In this document: positions 23,130 to 30,272 of the stretch, in pieces
Layout of the letters: each line of letters opens with the position of its first letter
How positions within the stretch are numbered: position 1 is the stretch's first letter
Assembly (NCBI GenBank): GCA_947450225.1
Contig: CANFUO010000013.1
Coordinates: 1-36,036 of the forward strand
Source of the DNA: Burkholderiaceae bacterium
Lineage (GTDB): Bacteria; Pseudomonadota; Gammaproteobacteria; Burkholderiales; Burkholderiaceae
Reading direction: 5' to 3'
Length of the DNA stretch: 36,036 nt
The notes under the pieces: generated by a model
Database searches by the model: none
Told to the model about the DNA's origin: nothing
The model's input: only the letters and a program-made list of their open reading frames with translations
Translations under genes and position numbers: made by a program

Positions 23130-24575
23130 ATGATTGCGCTTAATTTAATTAATGGTAAGTGGGTAGAAGGTCAATCGAAAAGATTTTCACCAAGTTTTAA
23201 TCCGGCAACCGGAGAGCAAATTGGAAAATTTGTTGACAGCGATGTAGTCGATGCTACTTTGGCCATTGAATCTGCCAAGCATGCGTTTTATCATGGAAGC
23301 TGGGCACATCAACCCCGTTTACGTCAGTTAGTTCTACTGGAGTGGGCAACGCGTTTAGAGGCAAAAATTGAACCACTCGCGCAGTTGTTAACTCTTGAAA
23401 ATGGAAAAGTAATTGCACAGTCTCGCGGGGAGGTGCTTGGTGCCATCTCTGAAATTCGATATTATGCAGGACTTGCGCGGCATATCCCTGGAAATTTTTT
23501 TGAGGTTGAGCCAGGTGTGTATAGCAGCATATTAAAAGAGCCCGCTGGTGTTGCTGGTTTAATTATTCCCTGGAATGCCCCCATTGTATTGTTAATACGT
23601 ACCCTTGCTCCCGCAATGGCTGCTGGATGTGTATCCATCATAAAAGCTGCACCTCAGACGACACAAATAACTGCAACCGTTTTGAACTGTTTACACGAAG
23701 TTGCTAGCTTGCCTCCTGGCGTTGTTAATTTGGTTTCTGAGCAGGGACATCAGGTTGCTGCAACTTTAGTAGAGTCAGAGGATGTGGATGTGATTAGTTT
23801 TACTGGATCAAATCAAACTGGCCAAAAAATTATGGCAGCAGCAGCTCCGACCATGAAAAAACTCTCTTTAGAGTTGGGTGGTAAGTCATGCTGCCTAGTT
23901 TTTAATGACGTTAATGTGCAAGATGTTGCCTCAAAACTTGTTACTGCAGCAATTATTATTTCTGGACAGCAGTGTACTGCTGCACGCAGAATTTTAGTGC
24001 ATGAATCTATTTATGAAGATATGAAAATTGCATTGAAGCATGCAGTTCAATCTGTCAAAGTAGGTTTCGGCCAAGATGCTAGTATGCAAATGGGACCATT
24101 AATCGATAACGTTGCTTTGACGCGCGTGACCTCTGAAATCGAGCGTTCGCTCGATTCATGTGATGAAGTGATTGTGCGGGGAGGACGACTCGGAGGCGAT
24201 TTGTCTAGAGGCAGTTTTATCTCTCCGAGTTTAATTGCGCACCAAGATGACAACGCCTTTTTTTGTCAAGAGGAAATTTTCGGCCCATTAATTGTAATGG
24301 AGTCCTTTACAGATGAAAAACACGCCGTGAAAAAAGCCAATAATTCAGAATATGGGTTATCGGCGAGTGTGTGGACAAACGATGGAAATCGTTCTTTACG
24401 GATTGCGCGCGCGTTAAGAAATGGGACGATATGGATTAATGATCATAATAAATTAATTGCGGAAGCGGAGATGGGTGGGTATCGAAAAAGTGGTCTTGGA
24501 CGCATACATGGTGTTGATGCATTGATTGACTTTACAGAAATAAAAAATATTTATCAAAATGTAGGTGTCGTATAA
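23130..24575 (+). CDS. Aldehyde dehydrogenase, NAD(P)-dependent
   Basis: A 481-aa class I/II-type ALDH. General base E248 in L-E-L-G-G-K and catalytic nucleophile C282 in S-G-Q-Q-C-T-A are both present, as is the binding motif I-I-P-W-N-A-P and the C-terminal E-E-I-F-G-P. It oxidises an aldehyde to the acid. In this operon the product would feed the UbiD decarboxylase or the acyl-CoA ligase: furfural to furoate, or 5-formylfuroate to furandicarboxylate. The aldehyde is inferred from context. It starts 9 nt after the SDR gene with an AAGGA ribosome site. Confidence 0.9.
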   Translation: MIALNLINGKWVEGQSKRFSPSFNPATGEQIGKFVDSDVVDATLAIESAKHAFYHGSWAHQPRLRQLVLLEWATRLEAKIEPLAQLLTLENGKVIAQSRGEVLGAISEIRYYAGLARHIPGNFFEVEPGVYSSILKEPAGVAGLIIPWNAPIVLLIRTLAPAMAAGCVSIIKAAPQTTQITATVLNCLHEVASLPPGVVNLVSEQGHQVAATLVESEDVDVISFTGSNQTGQKIMAAAAPTMKKLSLELGGKSCCLVFNDVNVQDVASKLVTAAIIISGQQCTAARRILVHESIYEDMKIALKHAVQSVKVGFGQDASMQMGPLIDNVALTRVTSEIERSLDSCDEVIVRGGRLGGDLSRGSFISPSLIAHQDDNAFFCQEEIFGPLIVMESFTDEKHAVKKANNSEYGLSASVWTNDGNRSLRIARALRNGTIWINDHNKLIAEAEMGGYRKSGLGRIHGVDALIDFTEIKNIYQNVGVV

Positions 24576-24613
24576 ATCATTATGAATAGCCATATATTGA
24601 AAAGGATTTGCGT

Positions 24614-25582
24614 ATGAACAAAATTAGATTTGGATTCTTTGTAGCAATCATATGTTTTGCACAGTCCCTATATGCACAAGATAACTCTTACCCAAATAAG
24701 CCGATAAAAATTGTTGTTCCTTATCCCCCTGGAGGATTTAACGATACTTTAGGGCGTATTTTGGCGCCAAAGCTAAGTGAGATTTGGAAACAACCTGTAC
24801 TTGTAGAAAATCGGACTGGCGGAGTTACAACAATTGGTACGAGCTACGTCGCCACTTCGCCTCCAGATGGCTACACCATGCTTATCGCTCAGTTTCCGTA
24901 TGTAACGAATCCATTTTTAATGAAGAACTTACCGTATGACACAAGTAAAGCATTTAATTCAGTCATTCTAGCTGGACGTTCGCCGACGGTTTTTGTGACA
25001 TCGAAAGACTCTCCATATAAAAGCTTACAAGATGTGATTAAGGCTGCAAAGTCAAATCCCGGAAAATTAAATTATGGATCTTCCGGCAATGGATCTTCAA
25101 ATCATTTATCTATGGCTTTGTTTGAAAAGATGGCCAATGTAGAAATGCGGCAAATTCCCTATAAAGGAAGTACTGGGATTATGACCGACGTCGCTGGCGG
25201 GCAAGTAGACGTTGCAATTGATGTGTTGGGCAATATAGCCTCGTTTTTGCAGACTGGCAAAGTGCGGACTCTAGCGATTGGTCAAATGACAAGGTCACCC
25301 TTGATGCCACAAGTTCCAACGATGAATGAATTAGGCATTACGGGGTACGATGTAAACTCTTGGCACGCGATTGTGGTGCCGGCAGGTACCCCGCGGCCAG
25401 TGATTGATAAGATCAATCAAGCGGTTAATGAAATATTAAAAATGAGTGATGTTAGAGAAACTTTTCGTATACAAGGGGTCGTACCTGATGGCGGAACTCC
25501 TGAACAGTTAGATGCCTTTTTACTATCACAATCCAATACCTGGGGTAGGTTGATTAAGACCCTCAATATCACTGCTGATTAA
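24614..25582 (+). CDS. Bug/TctC-family solute-binding protein (operon copy)
   Basis: A 322-aa periplasmic binding protein of the Bug (Bordetella uptake gene) family. Signal peptide to about A-21 (L-Y-A), then the hallmark Y-P-N-K-P-I-K-I-V-V-P-Y-P-P-G-G. I chose the ATG at 24614 over the TTG at 24608 because AAAGGA lies 8 nt upstream. Bug proteins bind carboxylates such as tricarboxylates, nicotinate or terephthalate; lone copies without TctA/TctB, as here, often act as sensors or share membrane parts. Directly upstream of a decarboxylase, a dicarboxylate ligand is plausible. Confidence 0.88.
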   Translation: MNKIRFGFFVAIICFAQSLYAQDNSYPNKPIKIVVPYPPGGFNDTLGRILAPKLSEIWKQPVLVENRTGGVTTIGTSYVATSPPDGYTMLIAQFPYVTNPFLMKNLPYDTSKAFNSVILAGRSPTVFVTSKDSPYKSLQDVIKAAKSNPGKLNYGSSGNGSSNHLSMALFEKMANVEMRQIPYKGSTGIMTDVAGGQVDVAIDVLGNIASFLQTGKVRTLAIGQMTRSPLMPQVPTMNELGITGYDVNSWHAIVVPAGTPRPVIDKINQAVNEILKMSDVRETFRIQGVVPDGGTPEQLDAFLLSQSNTWGRLIKTLNITAD

Positions 25583-25591
25583 GGATTTATC

Positions 25592-27007
25592 ATGAAATTC
25601 ACAGAACTAAGAACGTGGTTAAGTCATTTACAAAACACTGATCGAATTGCGGTTATTAAAAAAGGGTGCGATCTTCAACATCGACTGCCTGCGATTGCCA
25701 AAATTTTAGATGGAGAACAGGCCACGTATTTTCAGAATCCGAAAGGTTTTGATATGCCAGTCATTTCTGGATTTATGTCAAAACGATCCTGGATTGCAGA
25801 AGCAATGGGGGTTAGCGAAGAAGAGTTGTTACCAACCTTTCGTAGAGCTGCAGAAAACCCTATCCCTTGGAATGATATTGGAGAGGGCACTGCCCCTTGC
25901 CATGAAGTTCAAATTAAAAAACCTGATTTACACAAGTTATTACCAATACCAACGCATAGTGAGCATGACTATGGACCATATATTACGGCTGGATTAGTCA
26001 TTGCTAGGAACCCGAGTACAGGAAAGCAAAATGTTTCAATTAATCGTATCCAACTTCATCCAACGGGTCGTTTAGGCATTTTGATGCTACCTCGGCATTT
26101 ATTTGCTTTTTATAAGCAAGCTGAAAAAAACAACCAAGCCTTAGATGTTGCTATTGTTATTGGTGTTGATCCACTCACGCTCCTTGCGTCACAAGCGATT
26201 GCCCCCTTAGATCATGACGAATTGGAAATCGCAGGGGCATTGCATGGTAAGGCACTAGATGTAGTGAAATGTAAAAATAGTGAGATTAGGGTGCCGGTGA
26301 ATGCTGAAATCGTAATCGAAGGAAAAATACTGCCTCATGAGCGAGAGCTTGAAGGCCCCTTTGGCGAATTTCCAAAATACTACAGTGCGCGTGAAAACCG
26401 GGAAGTGATTCAGGTTGATTTATTGACGCATCGTAAAGATGCTATTTATCACACTATTATTCCAGCAGAGATGGAGCATCTTTTATTAGGTGCGATACCT
26501 AGAGAGTCAACGCTGTTGTCGCATTTACAAAGAAGTTTTCAAGGCGTGCTAGATGTACATTTATCAGTGGGTGGCGTTGCGCGTTACCACCTTTATGTCA
26601 AGTTAAAAAAATCACATGAAGGACAACCCAAGAACGTCATTATGGCTGCGTTTGGGGCTCACTACGATGTTAAGCAAGTCATCGTTGTGGATGAGGATGT
26701 TGATGTTCATCAACCTCAGCAAGTCGAATGGGCAGTTGCCACAAGATTTCAAGCACACCGCGATCTAATCGTCATTGAAGGTGCACAAGGATCGATTTTA
26801 GATCCCTCCACCACGGTTGAATGGATGAAAGAAGGCGGTGAGCTGGTTCCCCCCCATCAGCAAGGATTAAGTTCTAAGATGGGGTTAGATGCGACTCGTC
26901 CCATGAACTATCAAGAACATGTTTTTACAAGAGTTAGAATCCCAGGCGAAGACACGATAGATGTACGTCAGGAGCTTGACTCTAAAGTAAAGGTTAATTT
27001 CAGTTAA
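25592..27007 (+). CDS. hmfF: UbiD-family prenyl-FMN decarboxylase; candidate 2,5-furandicarboxylate decarboxylase HmfF
   Basis: A 471-aa UbiD decarboxylase. The catalytic triad is R152 (S-I-N-R-I-Q), E254 and E259 (E-L-E-G-P-F-G-E-F). These enzymes use prenylated FMN made by UbiX, and remove carboxylate from aromatic or unsaturated acids. H296 (M-E-H-L-L-L-G) and R304 (A-I-P-R-E) match the numbering I recall for HmfF of Pelotomaculum, where a His and an Arg at these positions govern recognition of the furan dicarboxylate; this needs an alignment. Decarboxylating furandicarboxylate gives 2-furoate, the substrate of the ligase at the start of the same operon. No ubiX/hmfG is in the window. Other heteroaryl or benzoate decarboxylase roles remain possible. 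Confidence 0.8.
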   Translation: MKFTELRTWLSHLQNTDRIAVIKKGCDLQHRLPAIAKILDGEQATYFQNPKGFDMPVISGFMSKRSWIAEAMGVSEEELLPTFRRAAENPIPWNDIGEGTAPCHEVQIKKPDLHKLLPIPTHSEHDYGPYITAGLVIARNPSTGKQNVSINRIQLHPTGRLGILMLPRHLFAFYKQAEKNNQALDVAIVIGVDPLTLLASQAIAPLDHDELEIAGALHGKALDVVKCKNSEIRVPVNAEIVIEGKILPHERELEGPFGEFPKYYSARENREVIQVDLLTHRKDAIYHTIIPAEMEHLLLGAIPRESTLLSHLQRSFQGVLDVHLSVGGVARYHLYVKLKKSHEGQPKNVIMAAFGAHYDVKQVIVVDEDVDVHQPQQVEWAVATRFQAHRDLIVIEGAQGSILDPSTTVEWMKEGGELVPPHQQGLSSKMGLDATRPMNYQEHVFTRVRIPGEDTIDVRQELDSKVKVNFS

Positions 27008-27286
27008 AAAACTTATAGCACTGAAGATTTTTTAGTAGGGCGACACATAAAAAGTCGGAGATAAATTAGCTTAAGTGCGTTAAGAATTTGAAGAAGCCAT
27101 TGGGCAGTGAGAGGTCTTCTTTCCCTCATATTTGCGCATCTTGAGATGCCGTAATCTTAGGCCGACCATCTTACAACTAAGCCTTGGCCCGTCTTGAATT
27201 CCTGAAAACATGTGATAAGTGGAGAATTTAATACACACTTTACATGGTGATTACCCCTAATTCATAGGAATTAAAAGAAATAGAGG

Positions 27287-27315
27287 TTGACTAGACAAAG
27301 TTACTTTGTTTTGAT
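27287..27315 (+). promoter_or_regulatory. Candidate promoter with palindromic operator in the spacer
   Basis: TTGACT (27287-27292) and TTTGAT (27310-27315) are 17 nt apart, a normal sigma-70 geometry with 5/6 and 4/6 consensus matches. The spacer contains the dyad ACAAAGT-T-ACTTTGT (27295-27309), 7-bp perfect arms, where a repressor would block polymerase. The start would be near 27322, about 94 nt before the small membrane protein gene. Confidence 0.5.
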
Positions 27316-27320
27316 GGTGC

Positions 27321-27345
27321 ATCTCAAAGGCATGTCCTTTGGGAT
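27321..27345 (+). other. Stem-loop at the predicted 5' end of the small-protein mRNA
   Basis: ATCTCAAAGG (27321-27330) pairs with CCTTTGGGAT (27336-27345) in a 10-bp stem with one G-U wobble and a 5-nt CATGT loop. If the promoter at 27287-27315 is real, this hairpin forms at the extreme 5' end of the transcript, which would protect the mRNA from decay. It is not followed by a T run, so it is not an obvious terminator. Confidence 0.5.
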
Positions 27346-27415
27346 AGCATGTAGTAGTAAGCATGTTCTTGGAGTTTGAAGCGAAGTTGTTATTAACCTA
27401 AAGAAGGAGAATTTA

Positions 27416-27649
27416 ATGACTGGAATTTCAACCGTAAAAACCTGGATCGGCGCACTTACTGATATCAGCTTAATGTTGTTAGGATTAGCAATTGTTACTG
27501 CTGTACTGGTAGGAAATCAATTACCATTTTTTGGTGGTGTGGTTGCCAACTTAGTAGAACTAGTTAAGAGTCTTGGCAGTAATGGATTAGTTGGCTTGAT
27601 TGTTCTTGGAATAATCTTGTGGATTTTCTCTAACCGCTCAGTTTCTTAA
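27416..27649 (+). CDS. Small two-TM membrane protein, unknown function
   Basis: A 77-aa protein I do not recognise as a named family. Two hydrophobic helices (about 17-33 and 55-72) flank a loop with P-F-F-G-G-V-V and a short helix L-V-E-L-V-K-S-L-G. There is no Cys, and the C-terminus is short and polar (N-R-S-V-S). The ribosome site is excellent (AAGAAGGAG, ending 6-7 nt before the ATG) and the leader is long and structured, so it is likely a real, well-expressed gene. It is followed 53 nt later by a second tiny membrane protein of the same topology. It has no match to known toxin or holin motifs that I can see. Confidence 0.65.
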   Translation: MTGISTVKTWIGALTDISLMLLGLAIVTAVLVGNQLPFFGGVVANLVELVKSLGSNGLVGLIVLGIILWIFSNRSVS

Positions 27650-27665
27650 TTAGCTCATAGTATGA

Positions 27666-27689
27666 GGGGGCTCAAGTAATTGAGCTCCC
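27666..27689 (+). other. Intercistronic hairpin with GUAA tetraloop
   Basis: GGGGGCTCAA (27666-27675) and TTGAGCTCCC (27680-27689) form a 10-bp stem with one G-U pair around GTAA, a stable GNRA-type tetraloop. It lies between the two small membrane protein genes, just before the second ribosome site (AAAGGA at 27693-27698). There is no T run after it, so mRNA processing, stabilisation or differential expression fits better than termination. Confidence 0.6.
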
Positions 27690-27702
27690 GATAAAGGACA
27701 CC

Positions 27703-27930
27703 ATGATAGATACCCTCATTAAAACTGGTTGGCGCGTTGTTGAAATTCTTTTTATCTTGATTCTTATCTGCGTTGCTCTAGGAATCATTATGGGGCCAGA
27801 TGGAAGTGGTATATTTATAAATAGCGTTTTAACGAATACCAATAATTTCTTGCGCAATATGCCGCCTGGAACATTTTTAGGAGTCTTTGTAATCTTGGCA
27901 CTTTATTGCTTGATGAAGAAAAAACCCTAA
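27703..27930 (+). CDS. Second small two-TM membrane protein, unknown function
   Basis: A 75-aa protein with helices near 12-30 (V-V-E-I-L-F-I-L-I-L-I-C-V-A-L) and 56-71 (G-T-F-L-G-V-F-V-I-L-A-L-Y-C), a central loop with M-G-P-D-G-S-G and a basic end K-K-K-P. It is not recognisably homologous by eye to its 77-aa neighbour but has the same size and topology. The start follows AAAGGA at good spacing and a tetraloop hairpin. I do not know its family; a two-component membrane unit with the neighbour is an inference from adjacency. Confidence 0.6.
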   Translation: MIDTLIKTGWRVVEILFILILICVALGIIMGPDGSGIFINSVLTNTNNFLRNMPPGTFLGVFVILALYCLMKKKP

Positions 27931-28131
27931 GAACACGCGTTCTGAATACTGTATATCCCTTGCCAAAGCCAGCTAGGGGTTTCCCATACTACTATTTAAA
28001 AGCAAATAGATAAAAAATGTTTTTAAAGAATATAAATACAATTAAATTCAATAAGGAGAGCTAGTTATATGGCGTTAAATGAGCTTGTATAACAGCCCTA
28101 AAATAAAAATCAATCATAAAGGGAATCTCAG

Positions 28132-28422
28132 ATGTCAAAAGTATATTGGGTAAGCGTCTATAAGTCAGTATCAGATTTAGACGCATTAGCAGCCTATGCA
28201 AAATTAGCAACCCCAGCAATGCTTGCCGGAGGTGGGAAATTTATGGCCCGCGGAGAGCCTGTAAAAATAATCGAGTCAGGAATGCAACAACGAGTTGTAT
28301 TAATTGAGTTTGAAAGTTTAGAAAAAGCTTTAGCTGCTTACAATAGCGAGGGATATCAAGCTGCCTTAAAAGCGCTTGGCAATACCGCCGAAAGAGATAT
28401 ACGTATTGTGCCAGCGAATTAA
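28132..28422 (+). CDS. DUF1330 domain protein
   Basis: A 96-aa soluble protein of the DUF1330 family (dimeric ferredoxin-like a/b barrel). Family marks are Y-W-V-S-V-Y-K at the N-terminus, G-G-K-F-M-A-R-G-E-P (34-43), V-L-I-E-F-E-S-L-E-K-A and the ending E-R-D-I-R-I-V. The biochemical role of the family is unknown. An AAAGGGA ribosome site precedes the ATG. It is 45 nt upstream of an orphan ABC binding protein and probably shares its transcript. Confidence 0.9.
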   Translation: MSKVYWVSVYKSVSDLDALAAYAKLATPAMLAGGGKFMARGEPVKIIESGMQQRVVLIEFESLEKALAAYNSEGYQAALKALGNTAERDIRIVPAN

Positions 28423-28467
28423 TTTTTCTAATCAAGCTTTAGATTATTGAACTTAGGGATATCAGAA

Positions 28468-29688
28468 ATGAATAAAATTCTCCAAAAATTATGGATAACA
28501 ATTTTTGTATGTACATCAACCCTTGCAATTGCTCAGGATGCAAAAGTCCCTAGTGGTGCTATTCGGATTGGGGTTTTGAATGATCAATCTGGGGTGTATT
28601 CTGGTATGGGCGGGGTTGGCAGTGTGGTTGCCACCAAAATGGCTATTGAAGATTTTGGTGGAACAGTTTTAGGAGTACCGATAGAGTTGATATCTGCAGA
28701 CCATCAAAACAAAACGGATGTAGGCTCTACAATCGCACGTGAATGGTACGACATTAAAAAAGTGGATGTCATTTTAGATTTGGCCGCTAGTAATGTTGGC
28801 TTAGCAGTCATGGGAATTGCTAAACAAAAAAACAAAATCGTAATTAATACAGGATCAGGCTCGAGTCGAATTACCAATGAAGACTGCAATGATCGCACAG
28901 CACATTGGGTATATAACACCTATGCATTAGCTCACGGTACAGGTCAAGCCGTCTTAAATCAAGGAGGGGATAGTTGGTATTTTATTACTGCCGATTATGC
29001 CTTTGGACATTCGTTAGAAAAAGACACAACAGATGTGATTAAAGCAAGCGGTGGTAAAGTTTTAGGATCAATTAAGCACCCTCTTAATGCATCAGACTTT
29101 AGCTCTTTTTTATTACAAGCACAAGCCTCAGGTGCAAAGGTAATCGGTTTAGCAAATGCTGGCACGGATGCGGTAAATGCCATTAAAGGCGCCAAAGAGT
29201 TTGGCTTATTAAATAATAAGAAACAACAACTTGTTGGCTTAACTACGTATGTCACAGATGTTCATGGTATTGGTGTAGAAACCGCTCAAGGCATTCAATT
29301 AACAGAGGCTTTTTATTGGGATATGAATAATGAAACACGGACCTGGTCACAACGGTTTTTTGAACGTCATAAGCGTATGCCCTCGATGATTCAAGCAGGT
29401 ACGTATTCAGGTGTGATGCATTATTTAAAAGCAGTAAAAGCTGCAGGTACATCAGAGGCAGGAGCAGTCATGGCAAAAATGAAGTCAACACCGATTAATG
29501 ACTTTTATACTAAAAATGGTGTATTAAGGGATGATGGTTTGATGGTTCATGATATGTATTTGTTCCAAGTCAAAACACCTGAACAAAGTAAAAGCCCATG
29601 GGATCTTTATACTCTTAAACAAGTAATCCCTGGTAGCCAAGCATTTGCTTCATTAGCAGATAGTAAGTGTCCATTGGTAAAAAAATAA
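28468..29688 (+). CDS. Orphan HAAT-type ABC substrate-binding protein
   Basis: A 406-aa periplasmic binding protein of the Leu/Ile/Val (Peripla_BP_6) type. Signal peptide to about A-22 (L-A-I-A), then A-I-R-I-G-V-L-N-D-Q-S-G-V-Y-S-G. Two late Cys residues (E-D-C-N-D and S-K-C-P-L) could form a disulfide. I took the ATG at 28468, with AGGGA upstream, over the TTG at 28447. No permease or ATPase gene follows; it could dock to either HAAT system of the upstream operon. The ligand is unknown, though this subgroup often binds aromatic or short-chain organic acids. Confidence 0.87.
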   Translation: MNKILQKLWITIFVCTSTLAIAQDAKVPSGAIRIGVLNDQSGVYSGMGGVGSVVATKMAIEDFGGTVLGVPIELISADHQNKTDVGSTIAREWYDIKKVDVILDLAASNVGLAVMGIAKQKNKIVINTGSGSSRITNEDCNDRTAHWVYNTYALAHGTGQAVLNQGGDSWYFITADYAFGHSLEKDTTDVIKASGGKVLGSIKHPLNASDFSSFLLQAQASGAKVIGLANAGTDAVNAIKGAKEFGLLNNKKQQLVGLTTYVTDVHGIGVETAQGIQLTEAFYWDMNNETRTWSQRFFERHKRMPSMIQAGTYSGVMHYLKAVKAAGTSEAGAVMAKMKSTPINDFYTKNGVLRDDGLMVHDMYLFQVKTPEQSKSPWDLYTLKQVIPGSQAFASLADSKCPLVKK

Positions 29689-29705
29689 TTTAGATAGGGG
29701 GCTTC

Positions 29706-30137
29706 ATGCTCGGAATAACTAAAAAAGATTTTATGATTCAATCATCAAATTTCGATATTAGAAGACCTTGGAACCTTTTGCGAATAACTGCCGGAGCTTT
29801 TTTATTACCACATGCGTTTGGGAAATTTATAGGGGGTGCGTTAAATCCAGCAGTTGTTGGTTTCTTTGAAAAAGCTGGATTTCAACCACCAGAAACTTGG
29901 GTCTTACTTGCTTTTCTGGTGGAGATCATTTGCGGTGTGGCATTAGTCCTTGGCCTATTAACGAGGTTTGCCGCACTAGGAGCATGCTTGACTTTGCTAG
30001 TCGCCGTAGGAGCCCTCCATCTAGTGAAAGGTTTTGCTTGGTATTGGAACTTGGGGGGATATGAGTATCCAATCTTTTGGGCAATTGTCTGTCTAGCAAT
30101 CTCAATGCAGGCATTTCAAGTGAAAGATAAGGGATAA
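29706..30137 (+). CDS. DoxX family membrane protein
   Basis: A 143-aa DoxX-like four-helix membrane protein. Conserved pieces are R-I-T-A-G-A-F-L-L-P-H-A-F-G-K (26-40), E-I-I-C-G-V-A-L-V-L-G-L-L-T-R (near 84-98) and a final helix ending A-M/I-S-M-Q-A-F. An AGGGGGC ribosome site precedes the start 17 nt after the binding protein gene. DoxX proteins are linked to quinone/thiosulfate chemistry or redox stress in some bacteria, but the family is broad and no specific role can be given here. Confidence 0.85.
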   Translation: MLGITKKDFMIQSSNFDIRRPWNLLRITAGAFLLPHAFGKFIGGALNPAVVGFFEKAGFQPPETWVLLAFLVEIICGVALVLGLLTRFAALGACLTLLVAVGALHLVKGFAWYWNLGGYEYPIFWAIVCLAISMQAFQVKDKG

Positions 30138-30272
30138 GTAAATCTCTTGGAAATCACATCGGTGAAAAGGCGCTTTTAAGTTTTTAGCAAATTTTACGAA
30201 AAGGTTTATCCTAAAGAGAACGCAGATATAAATGTCGTTATTTTGATAGTCATTTAAAGGTTCTAAGCCATA

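Larger units (their letters stand above)
27008..27415 (+). other. 408-nt gene-free leader with hairpins and a promoter
   Basis: No credible ORF is present. A weak imperfect hairpin (AAGAAGCC at 27091-27098 pairing with GG and CTTCTT at 27113-27121) ahead of TCCC might end the upstream operon. The last 130 nt hold a promoter-like pair with an embedded palindrome (27287-27315) and a 10-bp stem-loop (27321-27345), listed separately. It ends in AAGAAGGAG just before the small membrane protein gene. Confidence 0.5.
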
